A DNA stretch of 64,000 nt from Roseateles sp. XES5 (GCF_020535545.1 NZ_CP084752.1:1-64000), one strand, 5' to 3'; numbered from the stretch's first letter, positions 17,171 to 28,711 are shown. Translations and numbers: made by a program. The notes: generated by a model from the sequence alone, not told the origin.

Positions 17171-17539
17171 TTACTTCTTCTTGCCTGCGATGGCCTTCGC
17201 CGGACCCTTGCGGGTACGGGCATTCGTGCGGGTACGCTGGCCGCGCATCGGCAGACCACGGCGATGGCGGAAGCCGCGGTAGCAGCCCAGGTCCATCAGA
17301 CGCTTGATGTTGATCGACATTTCGCGACGCAGGTCGCCTTCGACCTGGTAGTCGCGGTCGATGGTTTCGCGGATCTGCAGGATTTCTGCGTCCGTGAGCT
17401 GATGCACGCGACGATCAGCCGGGATACCGACCTTCTCGATGATTTCCTGTGCAAACTTCGGGCCGATCCCGTGGATATAGCGGAGCGCGATGACAACGCG
17501 CTTTGCGGTCGGGATGTTGACGCCAGCGATACGTGCCAC
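17171..17539 (-). CDS. rpsM: 30S ribosomal protein S13
   Basis: The 122-residue product starts [24 protein letters not shown] and ends in the basic tail typical of S13, which contacts 16S rRNA and P-site tRNA in the head of the small subunit. Position downstream of adk is the usual order in Rhizobiaceae. An AAGGAGAAC site precedes the ATG. Confidence 0.97.
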   Translation of the reverse strand: MARIAGVNIPTAKRVVIALRYIHGIGPKFAQEIIEKVGIPADRRVHQLTDAEILQIRETIDRDYQVEGDLRREMSINIKRLMDLGCYRGFRHRRGLPMRGQRTRTNARTRKGPAKAIAGKKK

Positions 17540-17767
17540 GCCTGTTCTCCTTGCTTCCAGTTGCCATCCGGCAAGTGGTCTTCTTCATTCGATACGGCCA
17601 CGAAGGCCGCTGCTCAATCTGATGTTCGGGACATGTCGAAACCGACCGAACCCGGACTTCGTTCTTGGAAATCCGCGCCGATCGCAATGGTATGTCGCGA
17701 GTTGGCGCTGTCTTAAGGGGAATCGGCCGAAAAAGTCAACTCCCCGGCCGGGCTTTTTAACCTGATA

Positions 17768-18352
17768 TCAGGCGTTCTCGAGGATTCCCGCGATCTGCGC
17801 GGTCACCGTGTCGACATTGGCCATGCCGTCGACCGTCTGGAGCTTGCCCGTCGACGCATAATAGTTCGACAGCGGCGCGGTCTTCTCGCGGTATTCCGTC
17901 AGACGGCGCTTGAAGGCCTCCGGATTGTCGTCGGAGCGAACCGTACCGCCGGCGGCGATCGTCTCGGCAACGCGATTCTCCATGCGCTTGACCAGCGCGA
18001 CCTCGTCGACCTTCAGCTCGATGACGGCGTCGAGCGCGATGCCCTTGCCGGCGAGGATCTGGTCGAGGGCTTCGGCCTGCGGAACCGTGCGCGGGTAACC
18101 GTCGAGGATGAAGCCTTTGGCGCAATCGGGCGAATCGATTCGGTCGGAAACGATTTCGTTGACGATCGCATCGGAAACGAGCTGGCCGGCGTCCATGACG
18201 GCCTTGGCGCGCTTGCCGACATCCGTGCCGGCGGCCACGGCCGCCCGCAGCATGTCACCCGTGGAAAGCTGCGGAATACCGTGCTTGTCCGTCAGGAGCT
18301 TGGCTTGAGTCCCCTTGCCAGCGCCCGGCGGTCCCAGAAAAATCAGTCTCAT
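17768..18352 (-). CDS. adk: adenylate kinase
   Basis: The 194-residue product opens with the P-loop GPPGAGKGT (7-15) and has the short LID form without a zinc site. Conserved features include [10 protein letters not shown] and [19 protein letters not shown]. The enzyme interconverts ATP plus AMP and two ADP. Its start overlaps the secY stop as ATGA, so it is translated from the secY message. It is 229 bases ahead of rpsM. Confidence 0.97.
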   Translation of the reverse strand: MRLIFLGPPGAGKGTQAKLLTDKHGIPQLSTGDMLRAAVAAGTDVGKRAKAVMDAGQLVSDAIVNEIVSDRIDSPDCAKGFILDGYPRTVPQAEALDQILAGKGIALDAVIELKVDEVALVKRMENRVAETIAAGGTVRSDDNPEAFKRRLTEYREKTAPLSNYYASTGKLQTVDGMANVDTVTAQIAGILENA

Positions 18353-19689
18353 CGTCCCCTCTTTCCTCCACGCAGCTTCGACTTCTTGATCAGCCCCTCA
18401 TACTGCTGAGCAATCAGGTGGCCCTGTATCTGTGCTACAGTATCCAAGGTCACGCTGACAACAATCAAAAGCGACGTACCACCAAGGTAGAACGGCACCC
18501 CGGTCTGGGCGATGAGGATCTCGGGAAGAATGCAGACGAACATCAGGTAGGCCGCGCCGATGACCGTGATACGGGTCAGCACGTAGTCGATATATTCGGC
18601 GGTGCGCTCGCCCGGACGGATGCCGGGGATGAAGCCGCCGTGCTTCTTCAGATTGTCGGCCGTGTCCTTCGGATTGAAGACGATGGCCGTGTAGAAGAAG
18701 GCGAAGAAGGCGATCATGGCCGCATAGAGCACCATGTAGAGCGGCTTGCCGTGACCGAGCGTGGCCAGGACCGTCGTTGCCCAGGCGGGCAGCTCCGCCG
18801 TGTTGGAGAAGCCGGCCAGCGTCGCGGGCAGCAGCAGCAGCGAGGACGCGAAGATCGCCGGGATGACGCCCGCGGTGTTGAGCTTCAGCGGCAGGTGCGA
18901 GGTGTCGCCCTGGAACATGCGGTTGCCGACCTGGCGCTTCGGATACTGGATCAGCAGGCGGCGCTGGGCGCGTTCCACGAAGACGATCAGCGCGATGACG
19001 CCGACGGCCATGACGACGACGGCGATGATGACGCCGATCGACAGGGCGCCGGTGCGGCCGAGTTCGAGCGTGCCGGCGAGCGCGCCCGGAAGGGCGGCGA
19101 CGATGCCGGCGAAGATGATCAGCGAGATGCCGTTGCCGATGCCGCGCGAGGTGATCTGCTCACCCAGCCACATCAGGAACATCGTGCCGCCGAGCAGCGA
19201 GATGACGGTGGAAATGCGGAAGAACCAGCCCGGATCGTTGACCAGCCCTGCCCCGCTCTCCAGGCCCACCGCAATGCCGTAGGCCTGCAGCATGCCGAGC
19301 AGCACCGTGCCGTAGCGGGTGTACTGGTTGATGATCTTGCGGCCTTGTTCGCCTTCCTTCTTCAGCTGTTCCAGCGAAGGAACGACGGAGGTCATCAGCT
19401 GCACGATGATCGACGCGGAGATGTACGGCATGATGCCGAGCGCGAAGATCGCCATGCGCTCGACGGCGCCGCCGGAGAACATGTTGAAGAGGCCGAGAAT
19501 GCCGCCCGACTGGCCACGGAAGGCCTGGGCGAAGGCATCGGGGTTGAGGCCCGGCAACGGGATATAGGTGCCGAGACGATAGACGAGCAGCGCGCCCAGC
19601 GTGAACCAGAGACGCTTCTTCAGATCTTCCGCCTTGGCGAAAGTCGAGAAGTTGAGATTAGAGGCAAGTTGTTCCGCTGCCGAAGCCAT
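18349..19689 (-). CDS. secY: protein translocase channel subunit SecY
   Basis: The start at 19689 ([17 protein letters not shown]) after a GGAGAAAT site gives 446 residues; the longer open frame has an unlikely N-terminus. Ten hydrophobic spans are visible, with the plug-region and SecY signatures such as [36 protein letters not shown] and QYEGLIKK near the end. SecY forms the inner-membrane protein-conducting channel with SecE and SecG. A hairpin separates it from rplO upstream. Confidence 0.97.
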   Translation of the reverse strand: MASAAEQLASNLNFSTFAKAEDLKKRLWFTLGALLVYRLGTYIPLPGLNPDAFAQAFRGQSGGILGLFNMFSGGAVERMAIFALGIMPYISASIIVQLMTSVVPSLEQLKKEGEQGRKIINQYTRYGTVLLGMLQAYGIAVGLESGAGLVNDPGWFFRISTVISLLGGTMFLMWLGEQITSRGIGNGISLIIFAGIVAALPGALAGTLELGRTGALSIGVIIAVVVMAVGVIALIVFVERAQRRLLIQYPKRQVGNRMFQGDTSHLPLKLNTAGVIPAIFASSLLLLPATLAGFSNTAELPAWATTVLATLGHGKPLYMVLYAAMIAFFAFFYTAIVFNPKDTADNLKKHGGFIPGIRPGERTAEYIDYVLTRITVIGAAYLMFVCILPEILIAQTGVPFYLGGTSLLIVVSVTLDTVAQIQGHLIAQQYEGLIKKSKLRGGKRGR

Positions 19690-19963
19690 GCATTTCTCCG
19701 CTAGCCGATCCGGCGGCGGTGAAGCCCGGCCAGGTCCGGAATGGCTGATCCTTCTTGGCACAAGCGGCTGGCCCTCCCCGGACCGGCGACGCCGATGCTG
19801 AAATTGGTCGTGCCCTTCTGCCGTTGCGGCAAATCGGGCGGATGGAGCCTAAACCGGTTGAAACGCGGATTGTCAAGCAATCCCGGCCTCACCCTGGTTT
19901 TTTATCCGGATAACGACGGGGACAAGGGTCCCGGCTGCCGTTGTGAGGCTCACATATGGGAGC

Positions 19964-19996
19964 AAAATCGCCCGGTGTGAAGCACACCGGGCGATT
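19964..19996 (-). terminator. hairpin between rplO and secY
   Basis: A perfect 14-bp inverted repeat (19983-19996 with 19966-19979, loop of three) is followed on the minus strand by TTTT (19967-19964). It sits about 12 bases after the rplO stop. It could be a full terminator with secY having its own promoter in the remaining 275 bases, or a partial attenuator. Confidence 0.75.
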
Positions 19997-20007
19997 ATTT
20001 CGTCGAA

Positions 20008-20487
20008 TTATTCAGCGGCTTCCGCTGCTGCGACCAGCAGCTTCACCGAGCCGCCAGCCTTTTCGATCTTTTCGATCGCCGGCTTGGAGGCGCCGGCAAC
20101 TTCGAAGGCAACCTTGGCCTTGAGTTCGCCGTCGGCGAGGATGCGCACGCCGTCCTTCTCGCGGCGGATCACGCCAGCGGCCTTGAGAGCGGCTGCGTCA
20201 ACGGTCGCCTTGGCGTCGAGCTTGCCGGCATCGATTGCCTTCTGGACGCGGTCCAGGGAAACGATGACGAAGTCGGACGCGAAGATGTTGTTGAAGCCGC
20301 GCTTCGGCAGGCGACGGTAGATGGGCATCTGACCGCCTTCGAAGCCGTTGATGGCAACGCCCGAACGAGCCTTCTGACCCTTGACGCCGCGACCACCGGT
20401 CTTGCCCTTGCCCGAACCGATACCGCGACCTACGCGCTTGCGGTTCTTCGAGGAGCCTTCGTTGTCCTTGATTTCATTGAGCTTCAT
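20008..20487 (-). CDS. rplO: 50S ribosomal protein L15
   Basis: The 159-residue product starts [20 protein letters not shown] and shows the glycine-rich [14 protein letters not shown] region of L15, followed by the globular domain. L15 is a late-assembly protein of the large subunit. It follows rpmD by 11 bases and precedes the hairpin before secY. Confidence 0.97.
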   Translation of the reverse strand: MKLNEIKDNEGSSKNRKRVGRGIGSGKGKTGGRGVKGQKARSGVAINGFEGGQMPIYRRLPKRGFNNIFASDFVIVSLDRVQKAIDAGKLDAKATVDAAALKAAGVIRREKDGVRILADGELKAKVAFEVAGASKPAIEKIEKAGGSVKLLVAAAEAAE

Positions 20488-20498
20488 GATCTATCCCC

Positions 20499-20702
20499 TC
20501 ACTTCTCTTCGACGACGCGAACGAGGTGCTGGACGGCACGGATCATGCCGCGGACAGACGGGGTGTCTTCCAGCGTGCGAACCCGGTGCATCTTGTTGAG
20601 GCCCAGGCCGACCAGCGTCGCGCGCTGGCTGGCCGGACGGCGGATGGGGCTGCCGATCTGCTCGACAGTCACCGTCTTCTTGGCGGTTTCTTTCTTAGCC
20701 AT
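20499..20702 (-). CDS. rpmD: 50S ribosomal protein L30
   Basis: The 67-residue product contains the L30 signature [23 protein letters not shown] in divided form across residues 15-38, and ends with [11 protein letters not shown]. It is a small two-layer protein of the large subunit, placed between rpsE and rplO as usual in the spc operon. Confidence 0.95.
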   Translation of the reverse strand: MAKKETAKKTVTVEQIGSPIRRPASQRATLVGLGLNKMHRVRTLEDTPSVRGMIRAVQHLVRVVEEK

Positions 20703-20715
20703 GAATCAGTGCTCC

Positions 20716-21282
20716 TTATTCTTCAGCAGCAACGCCGGCCGACTGACGACGAGCCTGCAGCGTGGCGTACTTCATGCCGCGCTGAGCTGCGATGTCCTTC
20801 GGGTGCATCTGGCTCTTGAGAGCGTCGAACGTCGCACGGATCATGTTGTACGGATTCGAGGAACCGGTCGACTTGGCGACGACGTCATGAACGCCGAGCG
20901 TTTCGAAGACGGCGCGCATCGGGCCACCGGCGATGATACCGGTACCGGCCTTGGCCGAACGCAAGAGAACCTTGCCGGCGCCGTGGCGGCCGTGCACGTC
21001 GTGGTGCAGCGTGCGGCCGGAGCGCAGCGGTACGAAGATGAGGTCGCGCTTGGCGGCTTCGGTGGCCTTCCGGATTGCTTCCGGAACTTCACGAGCCTTG
21101 CCGTGGCCGAAGCCGACGCGGCCCTTCTGGTCGCCGACGACGACGAGAGCTGCGAAACCGAAACGACGGCCGCCCTTGACGACCTTCGCGACGCGGTTGA
21201 TCGCGACGAGCTTGTCGACAAACTCGCTGTCGCGCTCTTCGCGGTTCTGGCGGTCATCGCGACCGCGCTTTTCCTGTGCCAT
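20716..21282 (-). CDS. rpsE: 30S ribosomal protein S5
   Basis: The 188-residue product has the double-stranded RNA-binding-like N-terminal domain ([20 protein letters not shown]) and the S5 C-terminal fold with [17 protein letters not shown] and [17 protein letters not shown]5 shapes the mRNA entry and decoding accuracy. A GGAAAAGGACA site precedes the ATG, and rplR lies upstream. Confidence 0.97.
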   Translation of the reverse strand: MAQEKRGRDDRQNREERDSEFVDKLVAINRVAKVVKGGRRFGFAALVVVGDQKGRVGFGHGKAREVPEAIRKATEAAKRDLIFVPLRSGRTLHHDVHGRHGAGKVLLRSAKAGTGIIAGGPMRAVFETLGVHDVVAKSTGSSNPYNMIRATFDALKSQMHPKDIAAQRGMKYATLQARRQSAGVAAEE

Positions 21283-21409
21283 TGTCCTTTTCCTTTTTCT
21301 TTTCCGGGTGCAATCGGCAGATTGACGAAAGTCGCCTCCATCAGGAAATGGAAGCGACCAGTACCCTACTGAGCTGGTCGGCGGGCGCGAAAAGCGCCCG
21401 ACCGATTGA

Positions 21410-21772
21410 TCAGAAGTTCAGACCACCTTCACGGGCAGCTTCGGCGAGAGCCTTGATGCGGCCGTGATAGATGAAGGCGCCACGGTCGAAAACGACTTCC
21501 TTGACGCCTGCCTTGACGGCGCGCTCAGCAATGAGCTTGCCGACGGCAGCGGCTGCTGCCGTGTCGGCGCCCGTCTTCAGCGACGAGCGCAGATCGGTGT
21601 CGAGCGTGGAGGCGGACGCAAGCGTCTTGCCGGCCACGTCATCGATGACCTGTACATAGATGTTCTTCGACGAGCGATGAACCGACAGGCGCGGACGGCC
21701 GTTGGCGACCGCCTTGATGGAACGGCGCACGCGGTTGGCGCGGCGCACGAGAGCTTCTTTCCTGCTAGCCAT
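21410..21772 (-). CDS. rplR: 50S ribosomal protein L18
   Basis: The 120-residue product starts [20 protein letters not shown] and ends in [16 protein letters not shown], the L18 hallmark that binds 5S rRNA. It is 12 bases downstream of rplF and 127 bases upstream of rpsE. Confidence 0.97.
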   Translation of the reverse strand: MASRKEALVRRANRVRRSIKAVANGRPRLSVHRSSKNIYVQVIDDVAGKTLASASTLDTDLRSSLKTGADTAAAAAVGKLIAERAVKAGVKEVVFDRGAFIYHGRIKALAEAAREGGLNF

Positions 21773-21784
21773 TTCGCGTGATCC

Positions 21785-22318
21785 TTACTTCTTCTTGCCT
21801 TCTTTGCGGACGATCCGCTCTTCCGCGTACTTGACGCCCTTGCCCTTGTAGGGTTCGGGGCCACGGTATTCGCGGATTTCGGCGGCGACCTGGCCGACCT
21901 GCTGCTTGTTGATGCCGGTGACGATGATTTCGGTCGGCTTCGGAACAGCGATCGTGATGCCTTCCGGCGTCTGGTAGACGACGTCATGGCTGAAGCCGAG
22001 TGCCAGCTGCAGGTTCTTGCCCTGGAGCGACGCGCGGTAACCGACGCCGTTGATTTCGAGCTTGCGCTCGTAACCGTCCTTCACGCCCTTGAAGATGTTC
22101 TCGACCATCGTGCGGGACATGCCCCACTTGGAACGAGCGTCCTTCGAGTCGTTGGCCGGCTGGACGACAACAGCGTTGTCTTCGAGCTTTACCGAAACTT
22201 CGTCATTGGCGACGAAGAACAGTTCGCCCTTCGGGCCCTTTGCGGTGACCTTCTGACCGTCAACGGTCGCGGTGACACCAGCGGGAACCGGAACGGGCTT
22301 CTTACCGATACGAGACAT
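21785..22318 (-). CDS. rplF: 50S ribosomal protein L6
   Basis: The 177-residue product starts [18 protein letters not shown] and carries the C-terminal signature [25 protein letters not shown]6 has two similar alpha/beta domains and lies near the factor-binding site of the large subunit. It is 42 bases after rpsH. Confidence 0.97.
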   Translation of the reverse strand: MSRIGKKPVPVPAGVTATVDGQKVTAKGPKGELFFVANDEVSVKLEDNAVVVQPANDSKDARSKWGMSRTMVENIFKGVKDGYERKLEINGVGYRASLQGKNLQLALGFSHDVVYQTPEGITIAVPKPTEIIVTGINKQQVGQVAAEIREYRGPEPYKGKGVKYAEERIVRKEGKKK

Positions 22319-22360
22319 TGTTTTATCCTGTCTGTTCGTTATGGAGATCCCTGCCCTGTC

Positions 22361-22759
22361 TTAGAAGACAGAGCAAAGAATCTCGCCACCAACGTTCTGT
22401 TCGCGTGCCTGGTGATCGGCCATCACGCCCTTCGGGGTCGAAAGGATGGTGATGCCGAGGCCGTTCGCGACCTGCGGAATGGACTTAACCGAGACATAGA
22501 CCCGGCGGCCCGGCTTGGAGACGCGGTCGATCTTGCGGATCACGGACGCGCCTTCGTAGTACTTGAGTTCGATGTTCAGCTCGGCCTTGCCGTTGCCGAA
22601 TTCGACTTCCGAATATCCGCGGATGTAGCCTTCAGCCTGAAGGACGTCCAGAACGCGGGCGCGCAGCTTGGAAGCCGGCGTGGAAACGCTCGACTTGCGG
22701 CGTGCGGCGCCGTTGCGGATACGGGTGAGCATATCGCCCAAGGGATCAGTCATTGCCAT
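22361..22759 (-). CDS. rpsH: 30S ribosomal protein S8
   Basis: The 132-residue product starts [18 protein letters not shown]; an AAGGAG site eight bases upstream supports the first of two ATGs. The C-terminal [27 protein letters not shown] matches S8 in divided form. In enteric bacteria S8 represses the spc operon by binding its mRNA; a similar role here is not shown by the sequence. Confidence 0.97.
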   Translation of the reverse strand: MAMTDPLGDMLTRIRNGAARRKSSVSTPASKLRARVLDVLQAEGYIRGYSEVEFGNGKAELNIELKYYEGASVIRKIDRVSKPGRRVYVSVKSIPQVANGLGITILSTPKGVMADHQAREQNVGGEILCSVF

Positions 22760-22771
22760 GTGCCCGTCTCC

Positions 22772-23077
22772 TTACCAGCTCGACTTGACGATGCCCGGCA
22801 CCTTGCCGAGATTGCCCAGCTCGCGAAGCGCGATACGCGACATCTTGAGCTTACGATAGAATGCACGCGGGCGGCCGGTGACTTCGCAACGGTTACGGAT
22901 GCGGGTCTTCGAGCCATTGCGCGGCATAGCGGCAAGCTTCAGGGTAGCCTTGAAGCGGTCTTCGATCGGAAGAGCCTGGTTCTGGATGATCGCCTTGAGG
23001 GCGGCGCGCTTGGCAGCCTGGCTTGCGACCAGTTTGCGACGGCGGTTGTTCTTCTCGACTGCGCTGGTTTTAGCCAT
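22772..23077 (-). CDS. rpsN: 30S ribosomal protein S14
   Basis: The 101-residue product is the long, zinc-free form of S14 (no C-x2-C motifs). It has the conserved segment [20 protein letters not shown] and the C-terminal [11 protein letters not shown]. It follows rplE by 35 bases and precedes rpsH by 12. Confidence 0.97.
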   Translation of the reverse strand: MAKTSAVEKNNRRRKLVASQAAKRAALKAIIQNQALPIEDRFKATLKLAAMPRNGSKTRIRNRCEVTGRPRAFYRKLKMSRIALRELGNLGKVPGIVKSSW

Positions 23078-23112
23078 AACAGTGTTATCCTTCTATACGC
23101 TTGTCGTTACGG

Positions 23113-23670
23113 TCAGGCGCGGAACGGGAAGCTGAACTCCTTGAGGAGTGCCCGTGCTTCGTCGTCCGTCGGTGCCGTCGTGCAAACGATGATGTCCATG
23201 CCCCACATCTGATCAACCTTGTCGTAGTTGATCTCAGGGAACACAATGTGCTCCTTGATACCCATGGCGAAGTTGCCACGGCCATCGAAGGACTTCGGGT
23301 TCAGACCACGGAAGTCGCGTACGCGGGGCAGCGCGATGTTCACAAGGCGATCCAGAAATTCGTACATGCGGGCGCCGCGCAGGGTGACCTTGGCGCCGAT
23401 CGGCATGCCTTCACGGACCTTGAAGCCCGCGATCGAGTTACGAGCGCGCGTGATGACCGGCTTCTGGCCGGCGATCGATGCGAGGTCGGCTGCGGCAACG
23501 GTCGGCTTCTTGGAGTCGCCCGTGGCTTCGCCCACGCCCATGTTGATAACGATCTTTTCGATCTTCGGGATCTGCATCTCGTTGGCGTAGGAGAACTGCT
23601 CCCTCAGCGCCGCGCGGATGCGCTCGACGTAGTCCTTCTTGAGCCGCGGCTCATACTTGGTGTCAGCCAT
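23113..23670 (-). CDS. rplE: 50S ribosomal protein L5
   Basis: The 185-residue product starts [18 protein letters not shown] and includes the L5 signature [14 protein letters not shown] and the [17 protein letters not shown] loop. L5 binds 5S rRNA and P-site tRNA in the central protuberance. Its start overlaps the rplX stop by eight bases, which indicates coupled translation. Confidence 0.97.
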   Translation of the reverse strand: MADTKYEPRLKKDYVERIRAALREQFSYANEMQIPKIEKIVINMGVGEATGDSKKPTVAAADLASIAGQKPVITRARNSIAGFKVREGMPIGAKVTLRGARMYEFLDRLVNIALPRVRDFRGLNPKSFDGRGNFAMGIKEHIVFPEINYDKVDQMWGMDIIVCTTAPTDDEARALLKEFSFPFRA

Positions 23671-23974
23671 CGATCGACACTCCCGAACGCTTTGCTACAC
23701 GAACCTTCTTGTCGCCTTCGACCTTGAAACCGACGCGGGTCGGCTTGCCGTCCTTGGGGTCGGCGATCGCGATGTTCGACAGGTGGATCGAAGCTTCCTT
23801 GGTGATGATGCCGGCTTCCTGGGTCTGGGTCTGACGCTGGTGACGCTTCACCAGGTTGATACCCTTGACGACCGCACGGTCTTCCTTCGGCAGCACCTGA
23901 ACAACCTCGCCGGTACGGCCCTTGTCCTTGCCGGTGAGTACGACGACCTTGTCGCCCTTACGAATCTTCTGCAT
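23663..23974 (-). CDS. rplX: 50S ribosomal protein L24
   Basis: Two ATGs compete: the one at 23980 is only two bases from the AAGGAG site, whereas 23974 is eight bases away and gives MQKIRKGDK, the usual L24 start. The 103-residue product has an N-terminal KOW motif ([21 protein letters not shown]). L24 initiates assembly of the large subunit. The 3' end overlaps rplE. Confidence 0.96.
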   Translation of the reverse strand: MQKIRKGDKVVVLTGKDKGRTGEVVQVLPKEDRAVVKGINLVKRHQRQTQTQEAGIITKEASIHLSNIAIADPKDGKPTRVGFKVEGDKKVRVAKRSGVSIDG

Positions 23975-23986
23975 AGCCATCGCTCC

Positions 23987-24355
23987 TTAGAGTACTTCCG
24001 GAGCCAGCGAGATGATCTTCATGTGGTTCTTCGCGCGCAGCTCGCGCGGAACCGGTCCGAAGATACGGGTGCCGATGGGCTCTTTCTTGTTGTCGATCAG
24101 GACGGCTGCGTTGTTGTCAAAACGAATGACGCTGCCATCGGGGCGGCGGATGTCCTTGGCGGTACGAACGACGACCGCCTTCATCACGTCACCCTTCTTC
24201 ACGCGGCCGCGCGGAATCGCTTCCTTGATCGAGACGACGATAATGTCGCCGACCGAAGCGTACTTGCGCTTGGAGCCGCCCAGCACCTTGATGCACATGA
24301 CACGACGTGCGCCGGAATTATCCGCGACGTCGAGGTTAGTCTGCATCTGAATCAT
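23987..24355 (-). CDS. rplN: 50S ribosomal protein L14
   Basis: The 122-residue product starts [19 protein letters not shown] and carries [20 protein letters not shown], typical of L14, which bridges to 16S rRNA. It is followed within 13 bases by rplX. A 234-base spacer separates it from rpsQ upstream and seems to contain no gene. Confidence 0.97.
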   Translation of the reverse strand: MIQMQTNLDVADNSGARRVMCIKVLGGSKRKYASVGDIIVVSIKEAIPRGRVKKGDVMKAVVVRTAKDIRRPDGSVIRFDNNAAVLIDNKKEPIGTRIFGPVPRELRAKNHMKIISLAPEVL

Positions 24356-24589
24356 GTCAGGTCGCCTTCTTGTTTTACCGGACCGGTTGGGTGTTAGCCC
24401 CCTGTTCCAGCTTATGGAAATTCATGTTTTCGCGCGGGATGGTGTGTTGCCAGGGTGGTTTCCCTTCGGCGAACCGACGGACCTTCCGTGCGCTCAAAGC
24501 AAAAGAACGCTCGTGATTCCGAGCGTCCTTGCGCTGCTTCATACAGAATTTCGCGCCAGAAGCAAGAGCCCGGCGCGAAATCGATGTTT

Positions 24590-24826
24590 TTAGGCGTGGA
24601 CCGAGACGACGGTCCAGCGCTTGTCCTTCGAGATCGGCGCACATTCCTGGATGGAAACGACGTCGCCAACCTTGAACTGGTTGTTCTCGTCATGCGCCTT
24701 GTACTTCTTGGACCGGCGAACGGTCTTCTGAAGCAGCGGGTGAGCAAAGCGGCGCTCGACGCGAACGACAACGGTCTTGTCGTTCTTGTCGCTGACTACG
24801 GTGCCCTGCAGAATGCGTTTCGGCAT
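24590..24826 (-). CDS. rpsQ: 30S ribosomal protein S17
   Basis: The start at 24826 gives [20 protein letters not shown] and 78 residues; a longer frame from 24874 adds a basic stretch overlapping rpmC and is rejected. An AAGGACC site precedes the chosen ATG. S17 is an OB-fold primary binder of 16S rRNA. The signature [18 protein letters not shown] is present. Confidence 0.96.
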   Translation of the reverse strand: MPKRILQGTVVSDKNDKTVVVRVERRFAHPLLQKTVRRSKKYKAHDENNQFKVGDVVSIQECAPISKDKRWTVVSVHA

Positions 24827-24839
24827 ATTTTTCTGGTCC

Positions 24840-25040
24840 TTAGGCCTTGGCTTCTGCCGCCTTCTGGCGGGCAATGGTCTTGACGCGCGCGATGTCCTTG
24901 CGGACTTCGTTGATGCGCGAGGTCTTCTCGAGCTGGCCAGTCGCCTTCTGGAAGCGCAGGTTGAACTGCTCCTTCTTCAGCTTGGCAAGCTCGTCGTTGA
25001 GCTGGTCGGCGCTGAGCGCCCGGACGTCTGCGGCTTTCAT
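24840..25040 (-). CDS. rpmC: 50S ribosomal protein L29
   Basis: The 66-residue, all-helical product starts [21 protein letters not shown] and includes the L29 signature [18 protein letters not shown]29 lies at the peptide exit tunnel, where it helps dock SRP and trigger factor. It sits 12 bases after rplP and 13 before rpsQ. Confidence 0.96.
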   Translation of the reverse strand: MKAADVRALSADQLNDELAKLKKEQFNLRFQKATGQLEKTSRINEVRKDIARVKTIARQKAAEAKA

Positions 25041-25052
25041 CGCTCTCGCTCC

Positions 25053-25466
25053 TTACTCTGCAATGCGCTGTACGAAGCGCGTCTTGACCGAGAGCTTGGC
25101 CGAGCCGAGGCGGAGCGCTTCACGCGCGATTTCCTCGGAAACACCGTCGATCTCGAACATCATACGGCCGGGCTTGACCTTGCATGCCCAGTATTCGACC
25201 GAACCCTTACCCTTACCCATGCGGACTTCCGTGGGCTTCGCGGTGACCGGAACGTCGGGGAACACGCGGATCCACACGCGACCGGCACGCTTCATGTAAC
25301 GGGTGATCGCGCGGCGGGCCGCTTCGATCTCACGTGCGTTCACGCGGTTCGGTTCCTGAGCCTTCAAGCCGAACTCGCCGAAAGCGAGGTCGGAGCCGCC
25401 CTTGGCGACACCCTTGATGCGGCCCTTGAACTGCTTGCGGTACTTGGTACGCTTTGGCTGCAACAT
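25053..25466 (-). CDS. rplP: 50S ribosomal protein L16
   Basis: The 137-residue product starts [19 protein letters not shown] and has the conserved region [21 protein letters not shown] in divided form, including the arginine-rich segment that is hydroxylated in some bacteria. L16 helps form the A-site on the large subunit. It is 38 bases downstream of rpsC. Confidence 0.97.
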   Translation of the reverse strand: MLQPKRTKYRKQFKGRIKGVAKGGSDLAFGEFGLKAQEPNRVNAREIEAARRAITRYMKRAGRVWIRVFPDVPVTAKPTEVRMGKGKGSVEYWACKVKPGRMMFEIDGVSEEIAREALRLGSAKLSVKTRFVQRIAE

Positions 25467-25504
25467 TTTTTTACTTCTCCGATATTGGCTGCCAAACGCG
25501 ACTG

Positions 25505-26236
25505 TTACGCGTTTTCACGACGACGGTCGCCGCGATCGCCGCGTTCACGGCTTGCGGGACCCTGGCTGTCACTTTCGCTGGCGCGACGCTCAGAGGCCAT
25601 CGGATCGTGCTCAAGGATTTCGCCCTTGAAGATCCAGACCTTGATGCCGCAGATGCCGAATGCGGTTTCGGCTTCAGCCGTACCGTAGTCGATGTCTGCA
25701 CGCAGCGTGTGAAGCGGAACGCGACCTTCGCGGTACCATTCCGTACGGGCGATTTCTGCACCGCCGAGACGGCCGGCGCAGGTGATCTTGATGCCTTCGG
25801 CGCCAAGACGCATGGCCGACTGAACGGCGCGCTTCATCGCACGGCGGAAAGCCACGCGGCGCTCAAGCTGCTGGGCGATCGACTGAGCGACCAGCGTTGC
25901 GTCGACTTCCGGCTTGCGCACTTCAACGATGTTGAGGTGCGTTTCGGAGTTCGTCATCTCGGAAAGCTTCTTGCGGAGCTTCTCGATGTCTGCACCCTTC
26001 TTGCCGATGATCAGACCCGGGCGAGCCGAGTGGATCGTGACGCGGCACTTCTTGTGCGGACGCTCGATGACGACCTTGGCGATACCGGCCTGCTTCAGCT
26101 CGTCCTGTACGAACTTGCGGATCTTCAGGTCTTCGTGGAGCAGCTGGCCGTATTCGGCGTTGTCGGCGAACCAACGGCTGTCCCAGGTACGGTTGATGCC
26201 GAGGCGGAAACCGATTGGATTAATCTTCTGGCCCAT
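25505..26236 (-). CDS. rpsC: 30S ribosomal protein S3
   Basis: The 243-residue product starts [16 protein letters not shown]. It contains the type II KH domain with the loop [10 protein letters not shown] and ends in an extended Arg/Gly/Glu-rich tail. S3 lines the mRNA entry pore. The start codon overlaps the rplV stop by one base. Confidence 0.97.
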   Translation of the reverse strand: MGQKINPIGFRLGINRTWDSRWFADNAEYGQLLHEDLKIRKFVQDELKQAGIAKVVIERPHKKCRVTIHSARPGLIIGKKGADIEKLRKKLSEMTNSETHLNIVEVRKPEVDATLVAQSIAQQLERRVAFRRAMKRAVQSAMRLGAEGIKITCAGRLGGAEIARTEWYREGRVPLHTLRADIDYGTAEAETAFGICGIKVWIFKGEILEHDPMASERRASESDSQGPASRERGDRGDRRRENA

Positions 26237-26625
26237 TATGCGGCCTCCCCTTTGGCTTCGACTTCACGGACGACGATCGTCAGATGCGAGAAAGGCTTCT
26301 CGATCCGCGATGCACGGCCGCGGCCACGAGCGTGGAAACGCTTCATGACGATCGACTTGCCGACATAGGCCTCAGCGACGATCAGCGAATCGACGTCGAG
26401 GTCGTGGTTGTTTTCTGCGTTGGCGATTGCAGATTCAAGCGTCTTCTTGACGGTCTCGGCGCTACGCTTGCGCGAGAATTCAAGTTCGGCGAGAGCCCGG
26501 TCGACCTTCTTGCCGCGGATGAGCGCAGCAAGCAGGTTGAGCTTCTGGGGGCTGACGCGGATCGTGCGCGCGATTGCCTGCGCCTCGTTATCCTTCAGCC
26601 GGCGTTCGGCTTTAGCCTTACCCAT
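26236..26625 (-). CDS. rplV: 50S ribosomal protein L22
   Basis: The 129-residue product has the long beta-hairpin protein sequence expected for L22, with [20 protein letters not shown] and the C-terminal [14 protein letters not shown] region reaching into the exit tunnel, where macrolide-resistance changes map. It overlaps rpsC by one base and follows rpsS by two. Confidence 0.97.
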   Translation of the reverse strand: MGKAKAERRLKDNEAQAIARTIRVSPQKLNLLAALIRGKKVDRALAELEFSRKRSAETVKKTLESAIANAENNHDLDVDSLIVAEAYVGKSIVMKRFHARGRGRASRIEKPFSHLTIVVREVEAKGEAA

Positions 26626-26627
26626 CG

Positions 26628-26906
26628 TTACTTCCTCTTCGCCTTCTTGTCCGCACCGTGACCGTAGTAGGTCCGGGTGGGAGCGAATTCACCAAACTTG
26701 TGACCGACCATGTCTTCGTTGACGGCCACCGGGATGTGCTTCGAGCCGTTGTAGACACCGAAGGTCAGACCGACGAACTGCGGCAGGATCGTGGAGCGAC
26801 GGCTCCAGATCTTGATCACTTCGCTGCGACCGCCTTCACGAACCTTCTCAGCCTTCTTGAGAAGATAGCCGTCAACAAACGGGCCTTTCCATACTGAACG
26901 AGCCAT
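26628..26906 (-). CDS. rpsS: 30S ribosomal protein S19
   Basis: The 92-residue product starts [20 protein letters not shown] and includes the S19 signature [22 protein letters not shown] in divided form. S19 contacts S13 and 16S rRNA in the head. It lies 15 bases after rplB. Confidence 0.97.
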   Translation of the reverse strand: MARSVWKGPFVDGYLLKKAEKVREGGRSEVIKIWSRRSTILPQFVGLTFGVYNGSKHIPVAVNEDMVGHKFGEFAPTRTYYGHGADKKAKRK

Positions 26907-26921
26907 TTCTGACTACCTCTC

Positions 26922-27758
26922 TTACTTCTTCTTCAGGTGGCGCGAGCGCATGATGAACTTGTCGGTCGACTTGTTCGAGCGGGTACGCTTGCCCTTGGTG
27001 GGCTTGCCCCACGGGGAAACCGGATGGCGACCACCAGAGGTGCGGCCTTCACCACCACCGTGCGGGTGATCGACGGGGTTCATGACGACGCCGCGGTTGT
27101 GCGGGGTCTTGCCGCGCCAGCGGGTACGACCGGCCTTACCGTCGTTGATGTTGCCGTGGTCCGGGTTGGACACGGCGCCGACCGTTGCAAGGCAGGTCGC
27201 ATGAACGAGGCGCTGTTCGCCAGAGTTCAGGCGAAGGATCGCCATGCCCTGGTCGCGGCCGACGAGCTGAACGAAGGTGCCTGCGGAACGGGCGATCTGG
27301 CCACCCTTGCCCGGCTTCATTTCGACGTTGTGAACGATCGAACCAACCGGGATGTACTGCAGCGGCATGGTGTTGCCGGGCTTGACGTCAACCGCCTTGG
27401 TGGAGGCGATGACCTTGTCGCCGGCTGCCAGGCGCTGCGGGGCCAGGATGTAGGCCTGCTCGCCGTCGGCATAGTTCACCAGAGCGATGAACGCCGTGCG
27501 GTTCGGGTCGTATTCCAGACGCTCGACCGTGCCCTCGACGTCGAACTTGCGACGCTTGAAGTCGACGAGACGGTAGGTACGCTTGTGACCGCCGCCGATG
27601 AAGCGGGCGGTGATGCGACCGAGGTTGTTACGACCGCCGCTCTTGGAGAGACCTTCGGTCAGAGCCTTTACGGGCTTGCCCTTGTAAAGGCCCGACCGGT
27701 CGACGATGACCAGCTGACGCTGGCTCGGAGTGGTCGGGTTGTAGCTTTTCAATGCCAT
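26922..27758 (-). CDS. rplB: 50S ribosomal protein L2
   Basis: The 278-residue product starts [17 protein letters not shown] and includes the C-terminal signature [17 protein letters not shown], with the histidine close to the peptidyl-transferase centre. L2 is needed for subunit association. It lies 30 bases after rplW. Confidence 0.97.
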   Translation of the reverse strand: MALKSYNPTTPSQRQLVIVDRSGLYKGKPVKALTEGLSKSGGRNNLGRITARFIGGGHKRTYRLVDFKRRKFDVEGTVERLEYDPNRTAFIALVNYADGEQAYILAPQRLAAGDKVIASTKAVDVKPGNTMPLQYIPVGSIVHNVEMKPGKGGQIARSAGTFVQLVGRDQGMAILRLNSGEQRLVHATCLATVGAVSNPDHGNINDGKAGRTRWRGKTPHNRGVVMNPVDHPHGGGEGRTSGGRHPVSPWGKPTKGKRTRSNKSTDKFIMRSRHLKKK

Positions 27759-27788
27759 TTTTCTGTTTCCTTTTATCCGACTGCCCGA

Positions 27789-28082
27789 TTAGAGCCCGGT
27801 GGAGACGTCGATGGACTGACCGTCAGCGAGCGTGACGATAGCCTTCTTGACATCTCCCTGCCGGCCGGAGAAGCCGCGGAAACGCTTGATCTTGCCCTTG
27901 CGGACGAGCGTGTTCACAGCCGTGACCTTGACGCCGAAGAGAGCTTCCACAGCAGCCTTGATTTCAGGCTTGGAAGCGCGCTTGGCAACGTTGAAGACGA
28001 TCTGGTTGTTTTCGGATACCAGCGTCGACTTTTCGGTGATCGAAGGAGATACGATCACATCGTAGTGGCGAAGATCCGTCAT
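27789..28082 (-). CDS. rplW: 50S ribosomal protein L23
   Basis: The 97-residue product starts [20 protein letters not shown] and has the conserved [19 protein letters not shown]23 is the docking site for SRP and trigger factor at the tunnel exit. Its start overlaps the rplD stop by four bases. Confidence 0.97.
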   Translation of the reverse strand: MTDLRHYDVIVSPSITEKSTLVSENNQIVFNVAKRASKPEIKAAVEALFGVKVTAVNTLVRKGKIKRFRGFSGRQGDVKKAIVTLADGQSIDVSTGL

Positions 28083-28699
28083 TTGAACCGCTCCTCGAGG
28101 GCTTCTACAGCAGCCTTGGAGAGCACGAGCTTGCCGCGGCGCAGGATGTCGTAAACATTGATACCCTGGATCGGCAGTACATCCACGTTCGGGATGTTGC
28201 GGGCTGCGAGCTTGAAGTTGCCGTCAAGTTCTGCGCCGCCGATGAAGAGGGCATTGGTGAGACCGAGCGAAGCGAATACGCCGGCCAGAGCCTTCGTCTT
28301 TGCTTCCTTGGCAACGAGGTCGTCGATGATGATGACGTCGTCAGCCTTGATCTTGGCCGAGAGGGCGTGACGCAGGCCGAGAGCGCGAACCTGCTTGGGC
28401 AGGTCGTGAGCGTGGCTGCGGGAAACCGGGCCGTGAGCCTTGGCACCGCCGCGGAACTGCGGAGCGCGAGCCGAATGGTGACGAGCGCGGCCCGTACCCT
28501 TCTGCTTGTACATCTTGGAGCCCGTGCGGGAGACTTCGCCGCGCGTCAGGGACTGGTGGGTGCCCTGCTGCTTCTTGGCGAGCTGCCAGCGGATGACGCG
28601 GGCAATGATGTCTTCGCGCGGCTCGAGGCCGAAGATCGCGTCGGAGAGGGAGACCTTGCCGGCGTCCTTCCCGTCGAGGGTCGTGACTTTGAGATCCAT
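28079..28699 (-). CDS. rplD: 50S ribosomal protein L4
   Basis: The 206-residue product starts [18 protein letters not shown] and has the tunnel loop with [22 protein letters not shown] in divided form. In enteric bacteria L4 represses the S10 operon; no matching leader is evident here. It is 12 bases after rplC and overlaps rplW by four. Confidence 0.97.
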   Translation of the reverse strand: MDLKVTTLDGKDAGKVSLSDAIFGLEPREDIIARVIRWQLAKKQQGTHQSLTRGEVSRTGSKMYKQKGTGRARHHSARAPQFRGGAKAHGPVSRSHAHDLPKQVRALGLRHALSAKIKADDVIIIDDLVAKEAKTKALAGVFASLGLTNALFIGGAELDGNFKLAARNIPNVDVLPIQGINVYDILRRGKLVLSKAAVEALEERFK

Positions 28700-28711
28700 G
28701 ATCAGGCTCCC